Assembly: GCF_042432905.1 (NCBI RefSeq)
Contig: NZ_JBHLWI010000036.1
Coordinates: forward strand, 1-64,000
Reading direction: 5' to 3'
Origin: Fontibacter flavus
GTDB lineage: Bacteria; Bacteroidota; Bacteroidia; Cytophagales; Cyclobacteriaceae
DNA length: 64,000 nt
A model generated the notes under the pieces. It worked only from the letters and a program-made list of their open reading frames with translations, was not told where the DNA came from and made no database searches. Positions 43,811 through 52,286 of this stretch are shown piece after piece. The translations under genes and the position numbers were made by a program. How positions within the stretch are numbered: the stretch's first letter is position 1; every line of letters begins with the position of its first letter.

Positions 43811-45018
43811 TTTTCAAATGTTTTGATGACCCAGTCCATTTCTCTCGTAATAGAAGACGAAAGTTCTTGTCGAAGGTCTTTGTCCAATACATCCCAAGTG
43901 TAAGTTTCCACTTCCAAGTGGCTGCAGACAGGATGTTTTTTGATTTCCTCCAGCACATTGATGATATCGGATTGGGTGGATGAAAAATCCCCATAATGCG
44001 CTAAGAAAACCGGTACATGAAAGTGTATTCTCATTTCCTCCATATCTGTTTCGTTGAGAATAGCAATGGCTTCCGGAAGGTCTGTGTAAGATTGGAGTTG
44101 ACCAGCTTTATCTCTTCCAATGACCTGATGAAGGTAAGTGGATTCGGCCAGGGGTTTAAGTTTCGTTTGCAGGAATTGTTTTTCCTTTGGATCTTTTGGA
44201 ATTCCTACTTTCAAGGCAGCTGAAATCTGGATTTTGCCGATTTTGATTCCTTCTTCCTGGAATTTTCGGAAGGTGTCTTCTGCCTTTTCATAGACTATGG
44301 CAAAATGACAAACATCATAGCAAATTCTGATATGGTGTTTCAACAGCTGCGCTGCAGCAACTGAGGAAATCCCCAATTTCTCAACCAGCCATGCACCTCC
44401 TTTTGGAATCAACCAGTTCTTGAAAAACCAAAGTACTTCCTCAGTATTTTCCAAAATCCCATCGGGTTCGGGTTCTATATCCAAATGAAGCGTTTTATGG
44501 GCTTTTTGCTCGATTTGATGCAATTTGGCTGTAATTTCTGCCAACTGTTCACAGGCGGTAAGAAGCACCTCATCTCTTTCAGTTTCAGAACCGAACCAGT
44601 GACGGTAAGAAATAGGAGAGGTTGAAATGCTGCCTTCCTGACCTTTTGGGGTTAATGCTTCCAGGATCTGGAAAAGTCTGAGTGTATATTCCTTTCTGGC
44701 AACTGTAGACCAGTCTGGTTGGTGTACCTTGTCTTTGACCACTGAATGATGGAATTCCCCATAAGGGAAACCGTTCATGGTGAAAACATAGCAATTATGA
44801 GCATCTAACCATTTCTGAAATTCCCCAAGATTTCTATCGGAAATCAGTGTTTCGCTGGCCTGATTGGAAAGCCTGAGGCCAATACCAAAAGGGCCTTGGA
44901 TCCCCAAGTTTGCTTTCACTTTTGGAATGTAATCCTTGATGCTTTGGAAAGTGTCCTCCCAGGTTTCGCCCGGATGGATATTGCTGCAATAACTCAAATG
45001 ATGTCCCTGTATCTGCAT
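43807..45018 (-). CDS. eboE: EboE: TIM-barrel (xylose isomerase-like) metabolite-traffic protein
   Basis: A 403-aa TIM-barrel protein of the sugar-phosphate isomerase/epimerase-like fold, the EboE family. MQIQGHHLSYCSNIHPGETWEDTF is the characteristic opening. Probable metal ligands are in LHLDIEPEPDG (Glu182/184), ICYDVCHFAIVYE (Asp235, His238), FLAHYGDF, and a late VETYTWDVL glutamate. No signal peptide. The reaction is unknown. I start at the ATG at 45018, 5 bp after the eboD stop; a TTG at 45027 overlapping the eboD stop would add three residues. It overlaps eboF by 4 bp. Confidence 0.87.
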   Translation of the reverse strand: MQIQGHHLSYCSNIHPGETWEDTFQSIKDYIPKVKANLGIQGPFGIGLRLSNQASETLISDRNLGEFQKWLDAHNCYVFTMNGFPYGEFHHSVVKDKVHQPDWSTVARKEYTLRLFQILEALTPKGQEGSISTSPISYRHWFGSETERDEVLLTACEQLAEITAKLHQIEQKAHKTLHLDIEPEPDGILENTEEVLWFFKNWLIPKGGAWLVEKLGISSVAAAQLLKHHIRICYDVCHFAIVYEKAEDTFRKFQEEGIKIGKIQISAALKVGIPKDPKEKQFLQTKLKPLAESTYLHQVIGRDKAGQLQSYTDLPEAIAILNETDMEEMRIHFHVPVFLAHYGDFSSTQSDIINVLEEIKKHPVCSHLEVETYTWDVLDKDLRQELSSSITREMDWVIKTFEK

Positions 45019-45023
45019 GCCTG

Positions 45024-46175
45024 TCAATTCACATTCGCAATTTTATGTTTGGATTCCAGATAAGTGATGGCTTCACCAATCAGGCTAGGATCCATTTCAT
45101 GTACTTCTTCTCCTTTTCCTATGGCTTTGAGCAACATGATGGTCAGTCTTCCTCCCAGGTGTTCCCTGAATTCCTCCAGTCCTTTGATCAGGTTTTCTCC
45201 TGTTAGTTCGGGAACATACAGGTCGAAGCCCAAGTCAGAGATCAGTTTCAATATCCTATCTAAATCATCTTGTCCAATCCATCCTTTCAAAAAGGAATAG
45301 CTGCTGTCCAAAGCGATGCCAATGGCGACCGCTTCTCCATGTCTTAAATCAAAGTTGGTCAGGTATTCCAGCTTATGTGCTGCCCAGTGTCCAAAGTCCA
45401 AGGGCCTGGAGGAACCCATTTCAAAGGGGTCTTTTCCGGCGATATGGTCCAGGTGCATCTGTGCACAGCGGATGATGGATTCCTTCATAGGTTCCATCTC
45501 TCTTCCGGCCAGATCTTTGGCATGCTTTTCCATCCATTGGAAAAAATCCACATCCTTGATCAGGGCAACTTTGATGGCTTCTGCCAAACCGGATCTCCAA
45601 TCCCTATCGTCCAAAGTTCTTAAGAAATCAAAATCGTTGATGACCAGATAAGGGGTGGCAAAGGTGCCTATGTAATTTTTCTTTCCGAAATAATTGATGC
45701 TGTTCTTTACCCCCACGCCAGAGTCATTTTGTGAAAGTACTGTGGAAGGGATTCTGATATGCCTCACCCCTCGGTGTGAAATCGCGGCAGCAAAACCCAC
45801 CATATCCAAAACCGCCCCACCGCCTATGGCCATGATATAAGAATGCCGGTCTATAGCGTACTGGTGAGTGGCTTCTACAATTTGCCTGACCAGATTTTCA
45901 TCATTTTTGGAAGCTTCCCCTCCGGGAACAATCATTGGGGCTGCACAAAGGAAAATGTCCTGTTTGTAGGCTTCAAAATATTGCTTCAGCTTGGTAATCA
46001 GGTCAGGGTGGGCTTCAGTAAGGCCCTTGTCCAGCACAACGAAAATCTTTACGGGATTTTCAGTCCTGAGATGGTCTGCCAAAAGGCTATTGTTTGGATC
46101 AAACAGGCCATGGGTAAAGCATACCTTGTATTGGAAATTGACTGCAAAGGCCTGTTGAAGTACTGTATTTGTCAT
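45024..46175 (-). CDS. eboD: EboD: sugar-phosphate cyclase / 3-dehydroquinate synthase homologue
   Basis: A 383-aa member of the dehydroquinate synthase/sugar phosphate cyclase superfamily, which cyclises C7 sugar phosphates using transient NAD oxidation. The NAD-binding GGGAVLD (118-124) and metal ligands Glu199 (GLAEAIKVA), His263 (DFGHWAAHKLE) and His279 (LRHGEAVAIG) are intact. Substrate-pocket lysines lie in SGVGVKNSINYFGKKNYIG (Lys157, Lys165-166). This last region resembles C7-cyclitol synthases (EEVS-like) more than AroB. The product is not known for EboD. Third-from-last gene of the operon; eboC ends 21 bp upstream. The housekeeping shikimate enzyme should exist elsewhere. Confidence 0.88.
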   Translation of the reverse strand: MTNTVLQQAFAVNFQYKVCFTHGLFDPNNSLLADHLRTENPVKIFVVLDKGLTEAHPDLITKLKQYFEAYKQDIFLCAAPMIVPGGEASKNDENLVRQIVEATHQYAIDRHSYIMAIGGGAVLDMVGFAAAISHRGVRHIRIPSTVLSQNDSGVGVKNSINYFGKKNYIGTFATPYLVINDFDFLRTLDDRDWRSGLAEAIKVALIKDVDFFQWMEKHAKDLAGREMEPMKESIIRCAQMHLDHIAGKDPFEMGSSRPLDFGHWAAHKLEYLTNFDLRHGEAVAIGIALDSSYSFLKGWIGQDDLDRILKLISDLGFDLYVPELTGENLIKGLEEFREHLGGRLTIMLLKAIGKGEEVHEMDPSLIGEAITYLESKHKIANVN

Positions 46176-46196
46176 TTTAGTCGAGGCGTTGAGCCA

Positions 46197-47111
46197 TCAA
46201 GTTACGGCGAATATTTTTGCCAATCTTAATGAAATAGGAAGTAGGATCAAAATACAGAGCCCAACCCACCAACCTGAGAAGCTGGCAGCAAGGGAGGCAT
46301 TGAGGATGATCAGGGAAATCACAGCTGCTTTTACTGATTTTCCTATCAACTGGGGCTGCTGTAAGCGCAGGGCTTTGATGAGAGGAGGAAAAATCATATA
46401 GGCAAAGAAACCTACAAAAGGAATGACCATCCATCCGGCATTTCCTTCCAAAAAGGCAATAAAGAGGAGTACGGAAATAATAATGATGAAGATGCCAAGA
46501 CCACTGATCAAAGCATTTTTATTTTTACCATGTACTTCACCTCTGCTGATCATGGTGATGGCAGCAACATAAGCCAAAGGAATCAGACCCAAAGCCCAGA
46601 AATCAGGTAGAAGATCGGGAAGGACTGAAATGCCCAATAGCAAATTGCCTGCCCGGCAAAGGCCCATATTGATCGGTCCGAAAATAGCCTGATGTTTTCC
46701 CCAAGCATCATAAAACACAGCCAATAAGCCCACTGTCAGGGCAATCAAACCACTCCAAAGATTAACCTGAAAGGCAGCCAGAACACCAAGCGCTATCAAT
46801 ATAGTAGCCATCAAGGCGGCATTACTTTTTTTCACTTTCCCGCTTGGAATTGGACGCTCTGGCCGCTCTATGGCGTCCAATTTGGCGTCAAATACATCAT
46901 TGAAAGCTACACCGCCTCCATACAATCCTATGGTGGAAAGGGATAGCCAGATCAATGAGAGCACATAAGCGTTCTCTGTTTCGGCATTTTGGGAGACCAA
47001 AAGTGCAGCAGCACCGGAAACGGCAAAACCTGCCCAAATATCAGCGATGGCTGTAATAACGTTGGCAGGTCTTGTGAGCTGTAAGTAAGCTTTGATATTT
47101 AAAGCTGCCAT
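46197..47111 (-). CDS. eboC: EboC: UbiA-like membrane prenyltransferase
   Basis: A 304-aa polytopic membrane protein of the UbiA family. The first Asp-rich motif is NDVFDAKLDAIERPERPIPSG (Asn71-Asp79). A second is YDAWGKHQ (about 153-160), near FGPINMGLCRAGNLLLG. Eight to nine helices span the protein. UbiA enzymes transfer isoprenyl chains to aromatic or polar acceptors in the membrane; for EboC a lipid-linked carrier for export has been considered. The acceptor and chain are unknown. It lies 3 bp after eboB. Confidence 0.87.
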   Translation of the reverse strand: MAALNIKAYLQLTRPANVITAIADIWAGFAVSGAAALLVSQNAETENAYVLSLIWLSLSTIGLYGGGVAFNDVFDAKLDAIERPERPIPSGKVKKSNAALMATILIALGVLAAFQVNLWSGLIALTVGLLAVFYDAWGKHQAIFGPINMGLCRAGNLLLGISVLPDLLPDFWALGLIPLAYVAAITMISRGEVHGKNKNALISGLGIFIIIISVLLFIAFLEGNAGWMVIPFVGFFAYMIFPPLIKALRLQQPQLIGKSVKAAVISLIILNASLAASFSGWWVGLCILILLPISLRLAKIFAVT

Positions 47112-47114
47112 ATC

Positions 47115-48026
47115 CTAGTTTTCCACAGCATCAGAAGGTCCTTCTACCCTTGGGGCTTGACCGCCGCGCAGTACGGAATTACCCGCATGCTTCAGCCTTT
47201 GGTCAATAGGCTCAGGGTTTAACCAATCTGATTCCTCCATCTGTCCACTTTGGGAATAGGCAGTCAGTGCATTTTGGTAGCAAGTCATGCGAATATGTTC
47301 TTCGGGGATACCATGCTTGCGCATCAGAGCGGCTGTTTTTGGAACCGCGAGGGGATCACTGATGCCCCAGTCAGCTGCAGAGTCCACGATAATACGTTCC
47401 GGTCCATATTTTTTTACAATCTCCACCATCCTATCACTGCCCATTTTGGTATGGGGGTAAATGGTAAATGCTGCCCAATAACCTCTGTCCAACACTTCTT
47501 TGACAGTTTCTTCATTGTTGTGGTCCACGATTACCATGTGCGGAGGTAGCCCATGCTCCTCGCTTACATCCATGCTTCTAGTTGTGCCTTTTTTCTTGTC
47601 CCTATGAGGGGTATGGATGAGCACTGGCAACTCCACTTCTTTGGCCAGCTCCAGTTGAAGTCTGTAGTATTTGTCTTCTGCGGCTGTTTGGTCGTCGTAC
47701 CCGATTTCTCCAATGGCTACCACTCCTTCTTTAGTGGCATACAAGGGTAAAAGTTCCATCACTTCCTCTGCCAAGGCTTCATTGTTGGCTTCTTTGGAAT
47801 TCAATCCAATGGTACAGTAATGTACGATGCCAAACTGCTTGGCCCTGAAGCGCTCCCAGCCCACCAAGGTGCTGAAATAATCCTTAAAACTGCCCACTTC
47901 TGTTCGGGGTTGGCCCAGCCAAAAAGCAGGTTCTATAATCGCCACTACCCCGGCTTTTCTCATGGCTTCATAATCATCTGTGGTGCGGGATACAGCGTGT
48001 AGGTGTGGATCTATGTACATTTCCAT
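47115..48026 (-). CDS. eboB: EboB: TatD-family metal-dependent hydrolase
   Basis: A 303-aa amidohydrolase-superfamily TIM barrel of the TatD type. Metal ligands include the N-terminal HxH (DPHLH, His8 and His10), the central glutamate of AIGEIGYDD, histidines in VLIHTPHRDKKKG and IVDHNNEE, and the late aspartate in IIVDSAADWG. TatD proteins are DNases or deaminase-like hydrolases; the substrate of EboB is not known. Start at 48026 or, equally plausibly, the ATG two codons later (48020). It follows eboA by 62 bp and precedes eboC by 3 bp. Confidence 0.87.
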   Translation of the reverse strand: MEMYIDPHLHAVSRTTDDYEAMRKAGVVAIIEPAFWLGQPRTEVGSFKDYFSTLVGWERFRAKQFGIVHYCTIGLNSKEANNEALAEEVMELLPLYATKEGVVAIGEIGYDDQTAAEDKYYRLQLELAKEVELPVLIHTPHRDKKKGTTRSMDVSEEHGLPPHMVIVDHNNEETVKEVLDRGYWAAFTIYPHTKMGSDRMVEIVKKYGPERIIVDSAADWGISDPLAVPKTAALMRKHGIPEEHIRMTCYQNALTAYSQSGQMEESDWLNPEPIDQRLKHAGNSVLRGGQAPRVEGPSDAVEN

Positions 48027-48088
48027 ATTTTTTCAGGTTTATTGTTTTATCATAGGGCAATTATCCAGTGCCCTTAGGTTTGAGATTT

Positions 48089-48994
48089 TTAATTTTTGAT
48101 CAGGGTTTCGGCATAGCTTTTTCCTATCGATTCCCAGTTGATATTTCCTGCCTCTATCTCCATTCTGATTTCAGGGAATTTCGAGAAATATTCCTTCGCC
48201 TTTGGAAAGGATGATTGATGACAGGCCAATAAAGCAGCCTGTTTTTCGAGCAAATCCCCGCTGTCCACTGCTTTTTCGATGTCCTTAAGTCTTGAATCAT
48301 TGAGGAATGGCGCCACATACCTCCATAATTCCGGCATCACATTCCGTCCTGCAGCCCACCTTTCGTGGGCAAAGTCGATCAGGATGCTGGCAAGGTTTTC
48401 ATTGGCACGTTGATCCGCATGTTGAATCAGAAATAAAGGCCTTTGCATAAATACAGCCTTTAGCAGCATCTGATTCCATGCCCTTTCGTCGAAATATTCA
48501 GATGGATAGGGATTGTCCAGGGCTACCGCATCAAACACCAAAGTCATATTGGACCTAAGTCCTTCAACAGCCCTATCAGTCAGTTTGTCCTGAAAAGGAT
48601 AGATCGGCAGAGCTGCATAAAGGCTTTTGAGTTCCTGCATGTCTCCGGTTTCAAACAATTGGTTTATAGTTTTGAACCAAAGACCTTCATCCTGTTGTGG
48701 AAAAGATAGAATCAATATAGTCCTTGCGGTCTGTAATTTGTCCCAGGCTGATGGCGTAAAGCCTTTTCTGATTTTTTCAGCTTCCTTGGCTTGGGCTTCG
48801 CTTACCTGTAAGGTTGATTTGTCAAAGTACCTCGAGGCTTTTCCAAACGCTAAAAAAAGCTTCATGGATTTAGTGCTGTCACTGATTTCTTTACTTTGGT
48901 TTTTCAACCAATCCATGGAATCATTATCAGCCTGTTTGCTGAGCATCGAAATCAAAAATTCCATTGCCTGTTTGGATACGTTATACTCTGACAT
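48089..48994 (-). CDS. eboA: EboA domain protein
   Basis: A 301-aa, all-helical, soluble protein that I assign to the EboA family mainly because it leads a complete ebo set. The sequence starts SEYNVSKQAMEFLISMLSKQADN. A long run of amphipathic helices includes WDKLQTARTILILSFPQ, LKSLYAALPIYPFQDKLTDRAVEGLRSN and AVALDNPYPSEYFDERAWNQMLLKAVF. No catalytic motif can be pointed out. No signal peptide or membrane helix. EboA has no known activity. First gene of the operon; the 322-bp region upstream is shared with the divergent aminotransferase gene and must hold the promoter. Confidence 0.8.
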   Translation of the reverse strand: MSEYNVSKQAMEFLISMLSKQADNDSMDWLKNQSKEISDSTKSMKLFLAFGKASRYFDKSTLQVSEAQAKEAEKIRKGFTPSAWDKLQTARTILILSFPQQDEGLWFKTINQLFETGDMQELKSLYAALPIYPFQDKLTDRAVEGLRSNMTLVFDAVALDNPYPSEYFDERAWNQMLLKAVFMQRPLFLIQHADQRANENLASILIDFAHERWAAGRNVMPELWRYVAPFLNDSRLKDIEKAVDSGDLLEKQAALLACHQSSFPKAKEYFSKFPEIRMEIEAGNINWESIGKSYAETLIKN

Positions 48995-49316
48995 GACCTA
49001 GGGGTTTTTGGGAAAATTTTTGCTTGTATTCCAAGCGTAAATTTAAGGATTAAACCCACACTTGGAAGGAGGCCATGGGAAAAAATAGCCTCAACTCACA
49101 TAGGTGGAAGAATATCTTTTTTGGTGGTTAAAATCTCAGTTGATGAAAAAGCTTCAAGTAACCAGATCCTTTAAGATCTAGTTTTAAATTATTGAAAAGG
49201 TGAAAATTATTTATTGTTATTTCTTTTAATGCAACAATTTTCACAAATCATTTTAAAAAAATCAATCATAAGGATGATTTTTTGTTTCTTTGTCAAGAAA
49301 TATCCACGCAAGCGCT
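48995..49316. promoter_or_regulatory. Divergent intergenic region upstream of eboA and the aminotransferase gene
   Basis: No ORF, RNA or repeat is recognisable in these 322 bp. The half next to the aminotransferase is very A/T rich, and agatccttt...aagatct near 49167 is a short inverted repeat. The promoters of both divergent genes must lie here, but no complete -33/-7 pair could be identified. Confidence 0.4.
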
Positions 49317-50654
49317 ATGAGAAATCTATTGTTGAGACCAGGAGCGGAAGAGCTGAATTATGAAATCCGGGGCATAGTTAAAAAAGCCCGGCAGATTGAA
49401 TCTCTTGGTTATGGCATTACTTGGGAAAATATTGGCGATCCAATACAAAAAAACAATAAGATTCCTTTATGGATGAAGGAAATAGTGTCAGACTTGGTAA
49501 GTCAGGATAAGTCATATGGTTATGCTGATTCCAAGGGTGTACTGGAAACAAGAGAGTTTTTGGCCGAGTTGAACAATCAGAAAGGTGGGAGTCAAATCAG
49601 TGCAGAGGATATTTTGTTTTTTAATGGGTTGGGAGATGCTATTGCCAAATTGTATCAGTTTTTGATTCCTACAGCTAGGATTATTGGACCTTCGCCTGCT
49701 TACAGTACGCACAGTTCCGCCGAAGCTGCCCATGCCAATACTTCTCCGATTACTTATAAGTTGGATCCAGACAATCAGTGGTTACCTGACATGGAGGATT
49801 TGTATAACAAGGTAAAATATAATCCTTCGATAGTGGGTATTTTGATCATCAATCCTGATAATCCCACAGGGATGGTATATCCCAGGGAAGTGCTTGAGTC
49901 ATTTGTAGATATGGCTAAAGAATTTAAACTGCTTTTGATCGCGGATGAAATTTACCAAAATATCACCTATAACGGTATTGAGGCAGTAGCATTGTCAGAG
50001 GTGATCGGCGAATTACCTGCAATATCCTTGAAGGGAATATCCAAAGAGTTTCCATGGCCCGGATCCCGTTGCGGTTGGATGGAATTTTACAATAGAAATG
50101 CTTCCAAGGAATTCAGTAAATTGGTACAGACCTTAGAAAATGCGAAAATGATAGAGGTGTGCTCAACTATTTTGCCACAGCTATCTATTCCAAAGATCAT
50201 GAGCCATCCTTTGTACAGGCAATACCGGAAAGATGCGAATCAAAAGATTGGCAAGCGAAGTCAATTGATGAAGGAGGTTTTGGGAGATATTCAAGGGATT
50301 AAATTTAATCCTACGCAAGGAGCTTTCTACAACACGGTTGTTTTTGATGAGTCTTATCTGAGACCTGATCAATATTTGCCTATTGAGGATTCGAGGATAA
50401 AGGCATTGCTTGAGGGTTGGGTACAGGAGAATGAAATGCCATTGGATAAACGCTTTGTGTATTACCTCCTCGCTTCAACGCAAATTTGTGTGGTCCCCAT
50501 TTCCTCATTCTGTTCGGACCTGAGAGGTTTTCGGGTTACACTTCTGGAAGAAGACGAGCAACTTTTTAGGGAAACCTTTGAAAAACTAGGGGAAGCCATA
50601 CGTTTTTATCTGTCATCTTCTGTTAAGCATGCTTTGCAAGAAGAAAATGTTTAG
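49317..50654 (+). CDS. PLP-dependent aminotransferase, class I/II
   Basis: A 445-aa fold-type I aminotransferase related to AspC/alanine aminotransferases. Conserved elements: ISYG-type SYGYADSKGVLETREFL, IINPDNPTG (cofactor Asn), LLIADEIYQNITY (PLP-contacting Asp and Tyr), and SLKGISKEFPWPGSRCGW with the Schiff-base lysine. I start at the ATG at 49317; a TTG at 49290 is in frame but lacks support. Divergent from eboA. Its stop codon overlaps that of the convergent phospholipase gene (TTAG). The substrate is unknown; a link with Ebo metabolism is possible only by proximity. Confidence 0.87.
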   Translation: MRNLLLRPGAEELNYEIRGIVKKARQIESLGYGITWENIGDPIQKNNKIPLWMKEIVSDLVSQDKSYGYADSKGVLETREFLAELNNQKGGSQISAEDILFFNGLGDAIAKLYQFLIPTARIIGPSPAYSTHSSAEAAHANTSPITYKLDPDNQWLPDMEDLYNKVKYNPSIVGILIINPDNPTGMVYPREVLESFVDMAKEFKLLLIADEIYQNITYNGIEAVALSEVIGELPAISLKGISKEFPWPGSRCGWMEFYNRNASKEFSKLVQTLENAKMIEVCSTILPQLSIPKIMSHPLYRQYRKDANQKIGKRSQLMKEVLGDIQGIKFNPTQGAFYNTVVFDESYLRPDQYLPIEDSRIKALLEGWVQENEMPLDKRFVYYLLASTQICVVPISSFCSDLRGFRVTLLEEDEQLFRETFEKLGEAIRFYLSSSVKHALQEENV

Positions 50655-51670
50655 TGCGTTCCGGGACGCCACAAGGCCGTAAGAAATGCTTTGCGCAAAT
50701 GATCTGGATTGGTACCTAGGGATAGGTTTTCATGTTCTCTGACGTCCAATGGCTTTTCGATATTGAATTTTTCCTCAGGCAGTTCGACTGGGTTTAGCAA
50801 TAAACTTTCCAGGTCAGGCTGTCCGGCATTTACCCAAGCCGTGTACCAGAAATCTGCTATCATTTTGATGGCTCTTTTCATTTGTCTTTCCACCTGGCCT
50901 TCCAGCATCTGATGATAGGCCAAAGTAAAGGCTCTGGAATGAAGTCGGGTATTTATTCCTCCTCTTTCTTCAAAAGTGTATTTTTTATCCTCTGAAAATC
51001 TTTCGCTTACAATTTTTTCAAATCTAAAAACAGAATCCAAAGCCATATGGGCTCCAATTACTGCATCCCATGCCGTAAATTGCGGTCTTGCCAAGTATTC
51101 TGCCTTTCCAACAAAAAAGTCATAATCTTCAGCAAGAAGTTCAGGGATTCTGCTTTCCCAAAAACCATGGATACCATATTGGTTGGTCAATTGACCATTG
51201 TAGTTTTTGGTAGTGTGTAAGGGGACATTCATATCACCGATGTAATGTCCAAGATCTGCCGAAAGCCTGAGGATGGCTTTGATATCCTTTTTTTTGAAGG
51301 CCTCTGTCAATTGGATTTTTGTCTGGTAGACATTCCAAGGGCCTATGCCTTTGCTTCTCAATTCCTCCTCTGTATACAATTCCAATGCCTGATGCCAATA
51401 CCTAGGTAAATTGAAAACAGCACTGTCACCATAAGCATCAATATCTATGTAGTGCTTTTCAGCCTCACCCATGACAGCATACCTTCTCCTGTCAGGGTTG
51501 ACAGCATTGTCAGTGATGTAATCAATATGATGCTTGAAAAAAACAAGCATTTCAGGCGGAAGGGAAAATATTGCCTGGCGGTTGATTTTTCGATGCGCGA
51601 AAAATCCCCAAGCTCCTGATTCCGTGCCTGAAAAAAACAAGAGGCAACTGATGATAAAAAATTTTCTCAT
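50651..51670 (-). CDS. Exported zinc-dependent phospholipase C / S1-P1 nuclease-like protein
   Basis: A 339-aa exported protein with a signal peptide (MRKFFIISCLLFFSGTESGA). After cleavage the mature N-terminus WGFFAHRKINRQAIF supplies the N-terminal Trp metal ligand and first His of the zinc-dependent phospholipase C/S1-P1 nuclease fold. Further likely ligands: DNAVNPDR (Asp), EKHYIDID, LGHYIGDMNVPLHTT (His, Asp, His) and YGIHGFWESR. The trinuclear zinc site appears complete. Whether it cuts phospholipids or nucleic acids cannot be decided here. I start at the ATG at 51670; a TTG two codons upstream is possible. Confidence 0.82.
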   Translation of the reverse strand: MRKFFIISCLLFFSGTESGAWGFFAHRKINRQAIFSLPPEMLVFFKHHIDYITDNAVNPDRRRYAVMGEAEKHYIDIDAYGDSAVFNLPRYWHQALELYTEEELRSKGIGPWNVYQTKIQLTEAFKKKDIKAILRLSADLGHYIGDMNVPLHTTKNYNGQLTNQYGIHGFWESRIPELLAEDYDFFVGKAEYLARPQFTAWDAVIGAHMALDSVFRFEKIVSERFSEDKKYTFEERGGINTRLHSRAFTLAYHQMLEGQVERQMKRAIKMIADFWYTAWVNAGQPDLESLLLNPVELPEEKFNIEKPLDVREHENLSLGTNPDHLRKAFLTALWRPGTH

Positions 51671-51795
51671 GCTCAAAAATAATTAAATACTTCCACTCAA
51701 TAAAAGATATTTCTATTATCTTTGCGCACTTAAGGCGGTAATCGAGCAAATTTGATCAGATTTCAGGACTTTACGAGGTTTAGTTTAGAAATCCT

Positions 51796-51826
51796 TTTGT
51801 GTTTAAAAATTAATGTATTACATTTG
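51796..51826 (+). promoter_or_regulatory. Promoter of rpsT
   Basis: TTTG (51796-51799) and TACATTTG (51819-51826) match the Bacteroidota -33 and -7 elements with a 19-bp spacer, the best promoter visible in the window. The implied transcript start leaves a leader of roughly 45 nt before the rpsT ATG at 51878. Confidence 0.7.
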
Positions 51827-51877
51827 CACTCCGTTTAAGAGTGGGTGAGAATAAAAAGAAATTAAGTATATAAAGAT

Positions 51878-52132
51878 ATGGCAAATCACAAATCGGCACT
51901 TAAAAGAATCCGTGCAAACGAAGCCAAGCGTTTGAGAAACAGGTATCAGCACAAAACTACAAGAACCTTCATCAAAAGATTGAAGAGTGTGACTGACAAG
52001 ACTGAAGCACAGGAATTGTTGAAGACTGTTACTTCTATGATTGACAAGTTAGCCAAAAAGAATATCATTCATAAAAACAATGCTGCCAATAAGAAGTCAA
52101 AATTGACTAAATTGGTGAATGCATTAGCTTAA
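51878..52132 (+). CDS. rpsT: 30S ribosomal protein S20
   Basis: An 84-aa basic ribosomal protein: MANHKSALKRIRANEAKRLRNRYQHKTTRTFIKRLKSV at the N-terminus and KKNIIHKNNAANKKSKLTKLVNAL at the C-terminus are the S20 hallmarks. Primary 16S rRNA binder. Monocistronic between its own promoter and terminator. Confidence 0.97.
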   Translation: MANHKSALKRIRANEAKRLRNRYQHKTTRTFIKRLKSVTDKTEAQELLKTVTSMIDKLAKKNIIHKNNAANKKSKLTKLVNALA

Positions 52133-52155
52133 TATAGAACTTATCCGATTAAGTG

Positions 52156-52184
52156 GTCCTGACAGCGATGTCAGGACTTTTTTT
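52156..52184 (+). terminator. Terminator downstream of rpsT
   Basis: A perfect 9-bp stem (gtcctgaca with tgtcaggac), gcga loop, then seven T residues. Confidence 0.9.
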
Positions 52185-52286
52185 GTTTTAAGCTCTTCTG
52201 TAATTTTAGCGTTCTAGCTCTTTGTTTCAATTTGGGCTAGTTTAAAGATGTTTAACTTTTTAACGTCAATTTTTGTGGAAGATTAT

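Noticed and set aside
45024..46175. Shikimate-pathway 3-dehydroquinate synthase (aroB)
   Set aside because: Superfamily membership is clear, but the gene is embedded in a complete ebo operon and the substrate-pocket segment differs from AroB, so eboD is the better call.
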